Of a DNA stretch of 64,000 bases, positions 9,561-24,500 are shown in pieces. The translations under genes and the position numbers were made by a program. Position 1 is the stretch's first letter. Each line of letters begins with the position of its first letter. The DNA comes from Acanthosoma haemorrhoidale. Lineage: Eukaryota > Arthropoda > Insecta > Hemiptera > Acanthosomatidae. The notes under the pieces were generated by a model. The model did no database searches. It saw nothing but the letters and a program-made list of their open reading frames with translations, and was not told the DNA's origin. The DNA is taken from contig OV884009.1 in the NCBI GenBank assembly GCA_930367205.1, positions 119,797,454-119,861,453 on the forward strand, given 5' to 3'.

Positions 9561-12500
9561 AAATAATAATAATTTGTTAAAGTATATAAACATGCAATTG
9601 AAATATTTTACATTAGAATTCTAGAACATTATAAAAACCATTTTCAATATGTTGAAGTTAATGTTTCATAAATGAAGCTTAAATCGTAAAAAAAAAATAA
9701 AATAAAATACTTCACTTTATTCAAAAGATACGTCCTAACAAGTTATTTTTCTTATTTCATATTATTCCTTTGTAATGATATTTAATAGCAATCAGAATTA
9801 TACGTTTATATTCTAAATATTTTTATCCCCGAAAACTATTAATTTTGTTCCATAAACCTCCTCTGTCACTAACAAAATATATAATAAATAAAGAATTTAG
9901 GATAAAAACTCTGAAATCCAAAGTCGAGGTCCTCATAATAGCCATCTCCATAATTTAGATTTATACGTAATTTGTGCACTTTTTTTAAGCAATGTACATA
10001 TTTTCTCAGAAATATGTAAAAACCTACACGCATTTACAATAACTCTAGTGGTCAACATTTATAAACACAAGAATTATTTTAAAATGTTTGGATAAAAAAC
10101 TGTTCTAAAGACACAAGTTAATGTTTTAGGGGGGGACCTTCAATAAATATCTTCTGAATAAGGACTTATACATAGGGATACATTTTTACAGGATTAATTA
10201 TGGTGTCTATACTCCCCGTTATTTTATTTAAATCAAAAACTAATCAGCATAGTTCAAGGGATTGTGGAACACACCTTCAAAATTTCAGATCGATTGAATC
10301 ATGTTTACTATATATATGCAATAAACGTTTATACAGCAAGCAATGGAAATGACATGTTCCAAGCTAGGTAAAGTAGGTTTTTGGTAATTACTAGAGCTGA
10401 GATTTATCTGTACAAAAAGAAAGTAAAATATGTTCACATATATGTATTTATTTTCACAGAAATATGTAACTAAAGATGAGGAGGCAATAACTGGTAAGTC
10501 CAGAGGTCAAACGTTTATGAATAACAAATCAATTCAATTCTTAGGGTAAAAAATTGTTCTAAAGACACATGATATAATCAACGCCCGTAATTAAGGACAG
10601 AAAAGTACAGAATAAAAGGTGTAGATCACTAATTAAAAGTCTATCAGGCCTTAAGATTTACAAAGGCTGAATGATTGTTCCACCGAAGTTATTGAAGCAG
10701 GCTTGATAAAATAACCATGATTTCCGTTGCAGACAATTCGACTTCGAGATTTTCTGTAACGCCCATTCCACAGTGCACTTCTGAAATCGTCTGTATACTC
10801 GTCTAACCTGAGTTTTTCCCCAGCACATCTTTTAATTTAATCTCCGATTTCTTCGGGCGACTCTTCAAGTATCTCAATGGCACAGTTGATAATAGCGGTG
10901 CTACCAACGAATGACACGTTTTTTCATTCTTATTTTGTTATTGTGTGGGGTGATAAAACGGCCTTTGCCTAAATGTTCAACAGCTGATTCCTCAAGGTAG
11001 CTTTATCCATCAATGATTAGCCTTTTTTGACTACGCAGATGAGTGAGAATAAAATTAGGACAAACCTCATTTATTGAGTCAAAGGTTTCTCAGTAGTATT
11101 CAGCTGCCCCTGGCCATGTGCTCTAACTGGTAACAACTGGCTGAGGTGGCTAAATAGGTCGGGATAGTGTTGCTTCAAATCGGCCGTGTTTTGAGATCAT
11201 CACTCATTTTAATTAGGGCCGCATAAATACTTTGTAAATAGCTTTTCCTTAAAGTCCTTTGGCCAGATATTTTTCTCCTAGTATACTTTTCCAAGAAATC
11301 CCAGTCCTACTATTTAGTAATAACAAAGTAAATGTAAAAAAGAACGATTAAATCAAGTAGGGTATCAGATTAAAGATCTCAACAGACTGATTAATGACAT
11401 TTATTATTTGTTAGCACTTTAGTTTAGTGTTATTACAAAACTAACGAGAGTTATGAACCCCGTAATTGTGTCATATATTCGTCCAGAAACTAAAACCCGT
11501 GCGTTTTGGGGGGGGGGGGGAACCTTTTTTTTATGATTACAATTTCTTTAGACATGCTGAGGATGAAATTTATCGTGGAAGCCAATTTTTTTAATTTTGG
11601 TTTTATGCTCTATTTTCAAAATGGCGGACAGTCTTCGCGATATGAGAAAACTAAGTCTACCAAATTAGACAGTTTTAGTGTTCAAGGTACCGTTGTATTG
11701 GTATTTTTTCATTCTACAGTTATTGCTCTATTCTATTTAATTTTTAGTCCCCTTTATTTATTTTTGAATGCACAAACGTTTTTATTAACCAACAGTCATG
11801 CCCTAAAAACAGAATAGTGGTAGCTGGGTTGGATTCTCCTAGAACCACCACATGGTTGCTATTAACATACTAGCAGACCTGATGTGTTATACTTAAGGGA
11901 ACAATTACAACAACCATAATTCTAAAGAAGGCTCATTACAGCCACCCATACTTGGGTCCATCAAGGAAGAACTAAGACTTGCAGGTAATTCATGAAGTAA
12001 AACTTGCTCTGGAGGAATATAAGCCAAACAAATCTTTGCTTACTTTGCACTGGTCAGCCAGCAACGGAGGAAGTAGTCAAGAGTCTACACACAGCCCATG
12101 ATGAGAGGAATAGTATGGCAGAAGCAATATTAGGCAGACTTTCTTCTGTAATTAGATCGTTCCACGATCCTTTCAACAAAAGAAAAAGAAAAACGTTTAA
12201 GACACAGACTGTGTCCATTGCAAAGGGCAGGCAAAAAGTAAGCATAGCGGTTGACCACACTGCAACGAAGGAAGTTACCGACCTCTTAGTGAGTGGAGAA
12301 ACTCCTACCATGACTGCGATACCCGATTCGAAGCACCATGTTCATGTGAAGCAGATACTTAGGGTTTTTTTTGTTTTTTTTCCAAGCAGCACAGTTAGGT
12401 GGTTCTCATAAAGTGATTTTTGAGCTCGTGGTCACAGCTGTACGGGTTATTGCTTCGTACAACAGTCATCTAACTGAACAAGCTATTTACATGTACAAGA

Positions 12501-15500
12501 ATAAATCTAGGAATGGTGCAGAATTCTACAAATGTATAAATACATGCCTCTGTTCTCAGAACTAGACAAAGTAAGTGCTGATCTTAGACTCTACAAACTC
12601 ATCGGTTGTGAAACTGCAGAAGGTTTCTTCAGCTTGGGAACGCATTGTTCAACCAAGTAATATGACACATCTACAAATAATATAGCGACTTGGAGATGAT
12701 GAGGAACCATCCGATGAGCTGTTGTTGATGATTAGGAACATCTGCATTGACCCTGTGAGCAAAAGATTATGCGAAGCCTGAGCACGTAAATGGTGGCAGT
12801 TGGAATATTATGATTCTGTTAGATTGCTTCCCGCCGAGGACCCATTTAGACTAGACCGTCTTCGAAGTCACTTGCAAGCAATATGAGAATGCAAGGGTTG
12901 GAAAACGGCTGCTCCCTATTAACTTCGAATAAGAACAGCACCAAGATGGATTGCGACCTGGATCACGCACACCATACCTTCCTTTCCAAATGAATCCAGT
13001 TGCTCCAATCCAACAAAACCCTTGAAGGGATCTCTATTGTAGACACAGAAGAAGCCAATGTGGTTGTTTATAATTCATCCATGATCCAGTGACACATAAG
13101 AGTTAAGTGATTGACTGCATGATATGTGATGTGGTTTTCACATGTATCATACTACGTAAATTAATTTTGTAGCTTTATAGACATTGTTATTGATGCTACT
13201 ACAGACACTGTATATCCTATGAGGCCAGTATACTAATGACATTATTACGACCAGTCATATTACAACTTAACTTAATTTTTTAGTAGTTAATGAAATGTTT
13301 AATTCATGTTATTTTGTTTTAAGTCTACGTCGGGAATGGCCCTCCTGTAGAAGTAGATGACGCATTTGTCGAGAGAGTACAACAAGAGGAACACTCTGCA
13401 GTTGTAGTGCCACAACAAGGTAAGTCCTTAGCTCATATTTTCTCAAAAGATCCACTATTATTATTATTATTAAATTATACAAATATCCCCTTCATTAGTA
13501 TAACAAGGGTGATAAGAGGGATAAGTATACTTGCTACGGTTGTTTCGATTCATTCCAGTAATATATACTACTATATACAGTACTATATACTATATACTAG
13601 GCAGAAACATCAGTCATCGAAGTGGTTTTGGGGTTCTTCAAACCATCGGTATACGCTGAATTTCAGACTTTTTCTTTTCAGGGTAGTCCACTGTCGCAAG
13701 TGCTTTGTACTAGATTTACAGACCTGATGCGGTGCCCAGATTTTGTCTTGATCACCAAGCTTCTCACCAAATTATCCAGGATAAGCTCCCTTTACTAAGT
13801 CACTAACAGTTTTTCTGTTTTCTTTTAACGTGTATTTCCCGCATATGTAGTAAAACATTTACACAACTTATTCTACTTGAGCTCAGTTTATTTCTATCCA
13901 ACAACTCAAATCCAGGTTTTAGGTTAAATTTATAACCACTATTTCCTAAAAACAAATATCACACGAGGCCAACATCGATCTACCGTGCATGGCGAGTACA
14001 CACAAACTAACCTCAACTCTAGTTTAAGCGTTGAAGGCCGCTTAAATTACCGGATGTTTACTCCATCTTGTGGATTTTCATGGAACTAACTAGACAGCAT
14101 ACTGACAATAGTGCAAATATAAAGGAACCAATCCTTGTATATCTGATTTAGAACCGCACAAAATGAATTAAACGTTAAAAAAAAAACTCTGGCCTAAAAA
14201 CTAAGAGCAAATATATTTCATATTTAGATTGAGCGCCCCAAATATAACTAAAATCAGTTCTAACATCCTAGGCATCAAAAAAAAAATTGTTCTACTAGGC
14301 CTGAGTTATGAATCTAATACGAAAGAAAAGAGAGGGACGATCTATATAGAAATTGAGATATTTTTCAGGCAAATACTCTTACAACAGACTTAAACGACTA
14401 TTAAGGAGTAAAATAAGGGAACTGAAATCAGGCAGATATCGACAATATATTTCCATTTTATTAACTCAGGGCAACATTTTGTCGTGTCCTGGCAAAAGGC
14501 TGATCAATAATAGCCACATTACTCCCTTTAACCCTCGCCAGATCGCAATGTGGTATGTGGGCCAAAACTACAGCGAGCATTAGCTAATATGGTCACTGGC
14601 CACATACACTCTTTCTCCCAAAGCCTTCTGTCCGCTGGAACTGAGGAAAGAAATTTTATGACTCAAGACAAAAAGGGCTCGAGAACAGTTAACTAGGAAA
14701 CGACAATCATAGCTGACAAAAATATGCAGTGGGACACACCGTCTGCCCAAACTTTTGTAAAATATCAACGAGAATGATCCCGAAAAGTTGTTTACCTTGC
14801 ACATCTTTCGAGACATATTACTATTTACTAAAACGTTCAATAACGTAAGTATTTAAAAAAAACTTATTATTAAAACTTATTTAATACTGGACCACTAATT
14901 TAATTTGACTTGCGAGAATATCACTCCATTATCCACCAATCTCACAGCTTGGTGGATGAAATAGCATCGGTTTTCGACAGAATGTTTTTTGGCCTCTAAC
15001 AAGCCTTCGACTCCGTGTGGCATGAAGGGCTTCATGTTCAAAGTTAATAAGTATTTACCTTTTATAATGTTTCTAGTGCTAAATTCTATAGTTTAATAAT
15101 TTTTAGAAAATAAACTCTATCTAGTAGGTGGGGGTGTTCACATATACAGTATTTCTTAAGTCATAACAGGAGTACTTCATTTTAGTTAGTAGCTCGTTAC
15201 ATCCATACGAGATAGCACACAACATGGAAACACATTTTTCGCGACCTTTCGGCTAAAATCACCTCACACATTGACCACACACAAGCATCCACTTCCCTTC
15301 AAACACGCATAAACCAAGTTAAGACATAATGAAGCCAATGGGGAATCAAATTTAATCAACATAAATTGTCACAAATCACATTTACAATCCGTCACGATAC
15401 ATGCCCAGCAATACTTTTGAGCAATCAAATTATCACACAAACAAACTCCGTCTACATTAGGCTCTAGTTCAACAGGCACCTAACCTATCTAGCACATATA

Positions 15501-18500
15501 AGTAATAAAAAGTTATTAAAACTAAGAAGAATTGGAAATTTGGGCACTCAAGCGCAACAGGTACCAACCGAGAACTGTTGGGGAGATAACATGCAATGCA
15601 TCACGTCAGGTACCACCAAGGTACAATCATTACTAATAGTTCATCCTATCTTGTTTCGTCATTTTTATTGATAAAATAAATTAAAATACTAATCAGCATA
15701 GTTCAAGGGATTTTGGAACACACCTTCAAAATTTCAGATCGATTGAATCATGTTTACTATATATATGCAATAAACGTTTATACAGCAAGCAATGGAAATG
15801 ACATGTTCCAAGCTAGGTAAAGTAGGTTTTTGGTAATTACTAGAGCTGGGATTTATCTGTACAAAAAGAAAGTAAAATATGTTCACATATATATATATAT
15901 AAAGGCTGAATGATTGTTCCACCGAAGTTATTGAAGCAGGCTTGATAAAATAACCATGATTTCCGTTGCAGACAATTCGACTTCGAGATTTTCTGTAACG
16001 CCCATTCCACAGTGCACTTCTGAAATCGTCTGTATACTCGTCTAACCTGAGTTTTTCCCCAGCACATCTTTTAATTTAATCTCCGATTTCTTCGGGTGAC
16101 TCTTCAAGGATCTCAATGGCACAGTTGATAATAGCGGTGCTACCAACGAATGACACGTTTTTTTTTTCTTATTTTATCATTGTGTGGTAAAGCGGCCTTT
16201 GCCTAAATGTTTACCAGCTGATTCCTCAAGGTAGCTTTATCCATAATAGACATGGCGTTCGCTCACGTGATGTACTATCACTTCATGATACATTTAAAAA
16301 TGTTTTTTGATTCTTAACTTTCATCCCTTGTTGTCTTTATGTTTTGATGAACGAATGTGCTGAAAAAGTATAAAACTTAGGCATTCGAAACTGGTTTATC
16401 ACAGGAGGAACAATATAATTAAAATTTAGAATTTGAAGTTTCCGTAAATTCAGAAAAGTAAACAATTCTCAGTTTATTCAGATAATAACCACATTATAAT
16501 AACCATATTATTGTTTCTATTTATCAAAACTGCATCTTTTTAAGTACACAACATACTGTGTAATTATCCAAATATAGAAGGTCGCCCCTTAAAAGAATAG
16601 CAACACCCTGATTTACATATCTCTGAAATTCTTATCAATCAATTGAAAGGGTCAAATTTAGCAAGAAATATTTTCCTCTGGGATTTTTTTCTTTTTAACG
16701 TTGACATTAGGTAGCCCAAATTAGTCAACAATATGAAGTACTAATCTTAATCAACATTTATCTGATTATTGTTTTAATCAATCTTAATCTGAATGAGCGT
16801 AATTGCATGTGCAGGCCATGGAGGTGATCAGTTGATGCTGGGAGAAGGATCAGTAGCCAGTCAGCCCTCCATAGGCCAAATACCACCTAATGGAAAACGT
16901 AAGTACTTGACTTGCTCTTTATTTCATGATGTCAGTGGAGCGTCCCAATAAATTTAGTAATAATGCATACGATCGCAGCAGTGTTTTATATTAATAAAAT
17001 GACTTTTTAATTATGTACATTATTATATTTTGCACAATTTATCACTTCAGGGATAGCCCCACATTTCACAGCAGCTAAGAAGACGTGCATGATTAGTCTT
17101 TAAAAAAAAATACTTACTGCGGCCTTTGGTTGCATCATTTGAATTAGATTGTATTTATAAAATACCTATAAAGGAAAAAAGAACTAGTAGGGCAGATAAA
17201 AGCGGCAAGGGAAACGAAAATTCAACAGTACTCCTCAAAATATTGTTGAGGAGTAATGCAATACAAATCACGTAAAACTAAGGCCATTTGTTTACCACCC
17301 ATATGGTTTAACTAATATAATGTAGTTTGCCTCTGGAAAATACTAAGTTTAGTTTTATTACAATTAGTGAGTACGCTTTTAGGATACTCACACCTATTGG
17401 GATTGTAATTATATATAGCGTCCCACTCTACTGGGACATGTCCTCTACAAAAAGTTGATAACCGTATTGAGTTAAAAATAAATGTATCCATTGCCTTAAT
17501 ACTTATTAAATAATTATGATTACCCAGCCTTAGAAAGGCACATATTGTTTCTGCTTGTCTTACAGTACCTCTACCATTGGTTATTGTTGGTGAATCCCCT
17601 AGCTCATTCACTGAGGTTCATTAATTTTGTACCTTGAGCTCAGATGAGACCACATGATATAAGTATAATAATGATTAGCAAATGAGTAGTCTGAACTATT
17701 ACTGCTCCAAAGTTCCTTTTTAGGACATTTAAACCCGTGCCTCAGCATTAGCTTACTTGATATTAAATTTTGAGCTGTAATGGTAAGGACACCTCATTTG
17801 CTAATCATTATTAAACTGGAATGACAATTGCACAGAAAGGGGGCACATTAATGGAGGGAGTGTAAACAAAATGAAAAGGCGTAATAGATTTTGACATATT
17901 CTTCTCAAGACAGTTTGTAACATCCGGTTTCTGTTTAGAAATATGGAAAATTCGAAACACTAGAGAAAAACTAATGGTTTCTGTTTTAGACACAAGTCAT
18001 TTTCTTGTTGCTATTGTGTATTTTTATTATTAGTTGGTAGGCTCCTTGCTATGATGTGCCCCTGGCAGCATTGTATAAAGTTGTATTGTTGTGTGCACAC
18101 TACTTATCCGCATTTCTCTTACCTTAGGCCCAGAACAGCAGGAAAGAGGGCTGGATGACACGCTTACAATTTGTCCGCCGCCAGGTGGCTGGCTGCGTTA
18201 TTCCGTTAATCCGGTTAACGTAGTCGTTGAATCTCCTTCAGGTGCCGCCTGTCAACAAAGCAGTAAGCTACTTAACATATACAAGTATCCGTGGCATCAC
18301 CACTTTTTTGTTGTCATTAGTTGTTGATCAAATGTTGCTTCAATAATATCTAATTCCAGTCGAATCACGAGTTGGAAAATTTCATTGAATTAATGCCTCA
18401 TTTATTTTCACTTTGGTCTGAGTAAAAATTCAAGTAACGACCAATAATGCAATAAGATAGGCCTTGCGTATCTCCTGTCTATAAATTTATTAATTCGAAG

Positions 18501-21500
18501 TGGATCATGAAGGCTAAAAAGGAAAAGACAAAAACATACAGCAGCTAGTATAAAACAATTAATGACATTATTACTGACCTAAGTGACAATATTCAATTAA
18601 AAAACCGTTGCCTAGTAATCAGAAGTTTTAAGTGTAAACCCCCTACCCTCTCTCTCCTCCCCCTCCCCCCCCCCCAAATGCTTACAGGAATCTGGGGAAA
18701 ATATTAATGCCAGGAGAGGGCATTACCCAAGGACAGGGGAACCTGAAATATTACAGGGAATTGACATTTAGATTACCGACATTTTATTAAATGATAATGA
18801 ACAAATAGCATTTGATTAAAAACAAAAAAAAATCCTTAAGCTATTTGATAAAAAAAATACTTAAACTAGTTGATAAAAAAATAATTAAACTATTTGATAA
18901 AAACTAAGTAAACTATTTGAGAGAAAAATTACTTAAACTATTTGAGAGAAAAATTACTTAAACTATTGGACAGAAAAAATACTTAAACTTTACTAAACTT
19001 GAAACTGGTAAACCAGAGTTTTATTAACTTAAAGTTTGCTGATCGAAGAATGAGAACAAAATAAATACATCACTGTCCGTGTTTATCTATACGTATGCAT
19101 AGTTTGGTGTTATTTGGTGTAAACTGATGAACGACGTAAACAAACAACATAAACCCTCGGTACGTGGAAGCTACGTCCAACGAGGTTACCTGTCGTAGCT
19201 AGATAGTGGATTAGTCAATCAGCTGTGAGGTTCCCGGTGGATGGAATCGGTGAGTCGATGATCGATATGCTCATATCCATACTAGTTCCATGTCAAATCT
19301 CCAACCAGAGGTGCTCCCCATAAACCATAGGCCGATAAGGTGGTGAGATGAGGGGGGGGGGGGCGCTCCGGCGGGTGTTGGCCAACCCAGCTCTGGATAC
19401 ACACACTGACTGCAAGCGACTGATCTCGGTGCTCCGTCCTTTTAATCCTCTATAAAGGATGTAGGGTCTTACGGGGCCTCGGAGGCGTCCCGCACCGTTA
19501 TTTGTTTTGTTTACTTTCCAGCATATTTCACATAAAACAAAATCAATACACTCACATTTGAAACACAAAGATATTCTTAGAACATTTATAATATTATCAA
19601 TAATTATTAATTCTTTATATAAAACTAACCAAATACAAAAAAAAATATTTATCTCTAATTTACACTTTTTTTTTATAATAAATTTTACGAGGGTACTTTG
19701 TTAGATAATTACTTGTCAGCGCAAGACCCCTTATTCGGCTTAAACAATGAATGATAATTTTTTCCTTCAATAACTAAAATAAACGAATTACCGGCGTAAA
19801 CAATCGCTAATTTACATTGGCTATAAAAGTCTATCGGTCACAACACTCCCCGTTTTCCAAAAGTGTTGACCCTAGGTCAACACTTTTCTTTCTCGTGACA
19901 CGCACTGACACCCTCACTCTTTGTTTCTCCCTCCCCGGCTAGACCGGCGATTATTTCTCAATAAGTAGGGACTGCGCGGCAACATCGGTGCCTCTGTACT
20001 ATCCGCCTCCCAAGTTGGGTCTCGATAGTTGGTACTGTCATCTTCCACCGAGGTCTCTCCCGAGACCTCCGATGGGTTCACCAACGGGGTAACCGGGCGG
20101 GAGGGCTCCTTTTCGCTCGATGAAACATCTTCCTCCGTACGGATCATACTTGGTCGCCCCTCCGCTTCGCCCTCAGGCCACCAGCTTGGAGCCACTACAT
20201 CCCTTCTTGGCGAGCTAGTGGCCAATAGGGAATCGTTCCCAATGGCCCTTTCTCTAGGATGGGGCTCTTCCTCCTCGTCAGAGTCGGTTAGGGGGATCGG
20301 CCAGAAGTCCTCTTGGTCTCTTTCCTTATCCCTTACTTCGTCATCGTCATCTTCCGATTCAGACTGTTGCTCCTTTGGATACTCCGTTTCGAGACCACTG
20401 TTAAAAGCCGGTTTCAAGCGGTTCACGTGTACTACCTGGGTCCCGCCGGTTTCATTCCTGATTGCATATGTTACCGCACTGCATTTCTTGACTATTATCC
20501 ATGGTCCCGTCCAAGGACAATGAAATTTTTTTAAATTTCCTGGTTTTACCGCGGGTACATGTAGGTATACCGCGTCGCCCTCGGTGAAAGTTCGGGATCT
20601 CCTATCTTGGTTAACCGCCGCGGTTCTGCGAGCCCAAGTTTTCTTAATCCTTTCACGGGCTTCTTCGTAGGCCTGTTCTACACGAACCCTAATCCTTGCA
20701 GCTTCATCTTGTGTTAAGGCGTTTTCCAACGCTTCCACAGGCTCTATCCATTCCCCTTCCGGAGTGCGGAGCTCTCTGCCATATAACAGGAAGTTCGGCG
20801 AAAATCCCGTGGCAGAATGTGGTATGGAGCGATAAGCCATTAGTGAATAGGGGACCCACCGGTCCCAATCTCGCCCATCTTTTCTGGCAAAGTGAGCCAT
20901 GGAATCTCCCAGTGTACGATGAAAGCGTTCCAGCATTCCATTACTCTGGGGATGGTAGGGGGTGGTTTGGAGTTTTTGTATGCCTAAACCCTTGCACACG
21001 GATTTGAACAACGCCGACACGAAATTCCTGCCTTGATCAGTCAGTAGTTTCTTTGGAGTCCCATGTCTGGTGATTATACGCTCGACAAAAACCCGAGCGG
21101 TCTCGTCCGCCGTCTGTTCCCTTATAGGTTCAGCTTCAGTGTATCGGCTGAAGTGGTCTATAAAAGTTAACAAATATTTATTCCCGCGGCTACTCTTTGG
21201 GAACGGCCCCACGATATCCAGGGAAACCAGTTCGAATGGCTCCTTGGGAAAGAAGGGGGCCTCTAGAGGAGCTGTTAACCCAGGGGGGGTCTTTCTCTGA
21301 GCACACGAGTGGCACCCCTTAACGAACTCTTCTATATCTTTCCCCATCGAGGGCCAATAGTACCTATTCTTTATCAGTTCATGGGTACGTTCTCTTCCCG
21401 GATGTCCCGCCCATGGCCGACTATGGTGTTCCTCCATGATCTGTTGCCGGCGATCTAGTGGAACCAAAATTTTCCATTGATTCGGGTCATCACCTATTCC

Positions 21501-24500
21501 GTAGTATATTATACCATCCGCCGCCGTCCGTAACCCTCGTGGGTTATTTTTGACCCATCTCTGGCATTCTTCGTCCTGTTCCTGCCCTCTTTTCCAAAGA
21601 ACCCGTTGGGCTCCTTCGTCGAACGTCCTTATACCCGCTACGGCCCTACTCAGGGAGTCCGCGTTGGTATGCTTCTTCCCTGGTTTGTGGACGACCTGAT
21701 ACTCGAATTCCTCGAGTCTGAGAGCCCACCTCATCAAGCGTGAGGACGGGTCTCTTAGGGACAGCATCCATTTAAGTGCAGCGTGGTCAGTGACAAGTGT
21801 AAACTTTCGACCCAACAGATAGCACCTAAAATGCTTGGTTGCCCAGACTACCGAAAGTAGCTCTCTTTCGGTAGCCGAATAATTTTGTTCCGCTGGGTGT
21901 AGCTGTCGACTGGCAAAGGCGATAGGCCTTTCTTGTCCGTTTCGGAGTTGTGAGAGGACGGCCCCTACTGCCATTCCAGAGGCATCGGTCGCCAGAATGA
22001 AAGGGTCCCGGAAATCAGGATAAATCAGCACTCGGTCAGAACACAATATCTCCTGTAGAGCGGTAAACGCCTCGTCTTGTTCTTTCCCCCAGTGAAATGA
22101 CATTCCCTTCCCCGTCAGCTGGGTGAGGGGCTTGGCAATTTCGGCGAACTGAGGTACGAACCTCCGGTAATATCCAGCGAGACCCAGGAAGCCTCTCACT
22201 TCCCGAGCCGAACCGGGTTTTGGAAATTCTGTCACCGCCGTGATCTTTTCTGGGTCAGGTTTCACCCCTTCACTGGTTACCAAGTGGCCAAGGTATTTTA
22301 CCTGCCTGACCACAAACTTACATTTTGGTCCTTTCAACTTCAGATTAGCACCCCGCAGTCGCTCCAGCACCCTTCTTAATCGAGTGCAGTGCTCATCCAT
22401 ATCACCACTGAAGATGATAATGTCATCTAAATAAACGTAGCAGTCAGTCCCCTTAACTCCCATCAGTACCTGGTCCATAGTTCGCTGGAATGTGGCTGGG
22501 GCCCCAGCAAGCCCGAACGGCATTTTATGGTACTCGTAGTGCCCCCCTAGGGTGGTGAATGCAGTTTTCGGTCGATCTTCCTCGGCCACCGGTATTTGGT
22601 GGTAGCCGCTGGCAAGGTCTAATGTTGTGAAAAGCCTACTCTGTCCCAACATCTCTAATGTTTCCTGAATCAATGGTAGGGGGTAAGCATCCACCTGCGT
22701 TACTGCATTCAGCCCCCAGAAATCAGTGCAGAATCTATACTGGGTCCTTCCGTCTTCACTTCGTTTGGGTACCAACACGACAGGTGCTGCCCAAGCACTG
22801 TCGGAAGGAGCTATCACTCCCTTGCGTAACATATCTTCTAAGTGTTCTTCTACTACCGCTCGTTGGTTGAAGGGCACTCGATACGGGCGCTTGATCACCG
22901 GGGGAGCTTCCCCTGTTGGTATTCTATGCTTCACCCCAGTAGAGCAGCCTTCCTTTCCCGGTTCTTCGAAGAGATCTTTAAACTCTTCTAGCAGCGACTC
23001 GACTACACCCTTATCCGACTCACCGAGGTGGTCTACATTCCATAGTTGAGCCCCCTTTTCCAGAGCATTCTCGCTACCCTCTACTCGGTGTATCCGAACG
23101 TCCCTTTCATTTCTTTCCTCCGTATGCCATTCCGCGCCTATTCCCAATAATTGCCCTTTATCGAGGTAGGTATCCACCGGCCCCGAGTTCATAAGTTGGA
23201 TCCAAACCTCCCCGTGTTCTACGAGCCCAATACTTCGCCCTACTCTTAAGCTACCTTGTTTCAATGGTACCGGCTCGACAACCACCACTGCCTTCTCTCT
23301 CTGGTGGATCGTTGCTCTAATGAGTTTCTCACTACACGAAGGGATTGCGATTCGAGCAGAGCTGGTAATTTCTAGCCCCTTGGTCTCATCGTGCTTGTCG
23401 GGTTGTTCGCGGGATCCCGGGGTCTCTACTGCTTTGTTCGCGGCCTGCTGGTTTCCGCGTTTAGCCCTCTTTTTCCTCTTCTGTTGGTGCTTTCTTTCTT
23501 GAGCATGGATTAGGTCGGACGAGGATCCATCCTTTGGAATTGGCTCCTCTTGCGTCGTTTCCCTTGTACTTCTCCCTTTCGCTTCTAAGGAATTTATTGC
23601 CACTCCCAACTGGTGAAGGGGATGTACGTTGACTGGTTGCTTCTCAAAACTCAGGCCAGCGTCGGGCGGCGTCACTATCACCTCCCGGTTACGAATATCC
23701 AGTTTGGCTCCTAGCTTTTCTAGCAAATCCAAACCTATGATTCCGTCTCCGGGCAAGTTCACGCTGATTATCATCACCTGATGTTTCACTTCCAGGCCGT
23801 CTACTTGGCACATCAACTCTTGTACCCCCAAAATACGCAGAGCCTGTCCTGTTACTCCTCTAGCTCGGACACTGGCGGGCCTTAATTGAACTCCCGGAAG
23901 CGCCGTGCGAATTAGCGTCACTTCGGCCCCCGTGTCTACTATCATGTGGTGGAGATATCCCCCAATTAGCATGTCCAGTTTTATCAATTTACCTACTCCG
24001 GCTCCCACCCCTGTAAGCCATTTCTCATCCACAGGCTTGGGTTTCTCCGGCCCAGACGGGGGGTGACCGTCGGGCCTTAAGCATTTGGGGGGCCCCTGCA
24101 CGGGGTTCAATTTCTTTTCGGCGGGCAGCTGCTTGGATCTGCACTGGTTCGCTATATGCCCTTGCCGTCCACACCTGTAGCAAGTTACCCTTTCTCTGGG
24201 GCCCGGGTTATTGCTTACTCCTTTAGCCGGTGGTGGCATTCTGCATCCCCTTGCGTAATGTCCTAACTCTCCACACCGATAGCAACGCTGAGAATCGGAT
24301 TTCCCTAGTCTCGAGGGAAGCGCCTTTTGAATCGCGCTGATACAAGCGTCTTCTATCTGTTCCTTTAAGCTAAACACCGCTCCAGCTCCCCGTGCCGAGG
24401 CCTGGTCCTCGTTTCTGGCGATAGGATCCACTGAGCTTCTATACATATTTCTCTCACTCTCTCGTTGCTGCTCATGGCAGGGGCCGGACCTGCCCCCTGC

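Noticed and set aside
19293..19568. 91- and 94-residue reverse ORFs repeated at 19293 and 25958
   Set aside because: They lie wholly within the LTRs. Being present twice reflects LTR duplication, not a gene.
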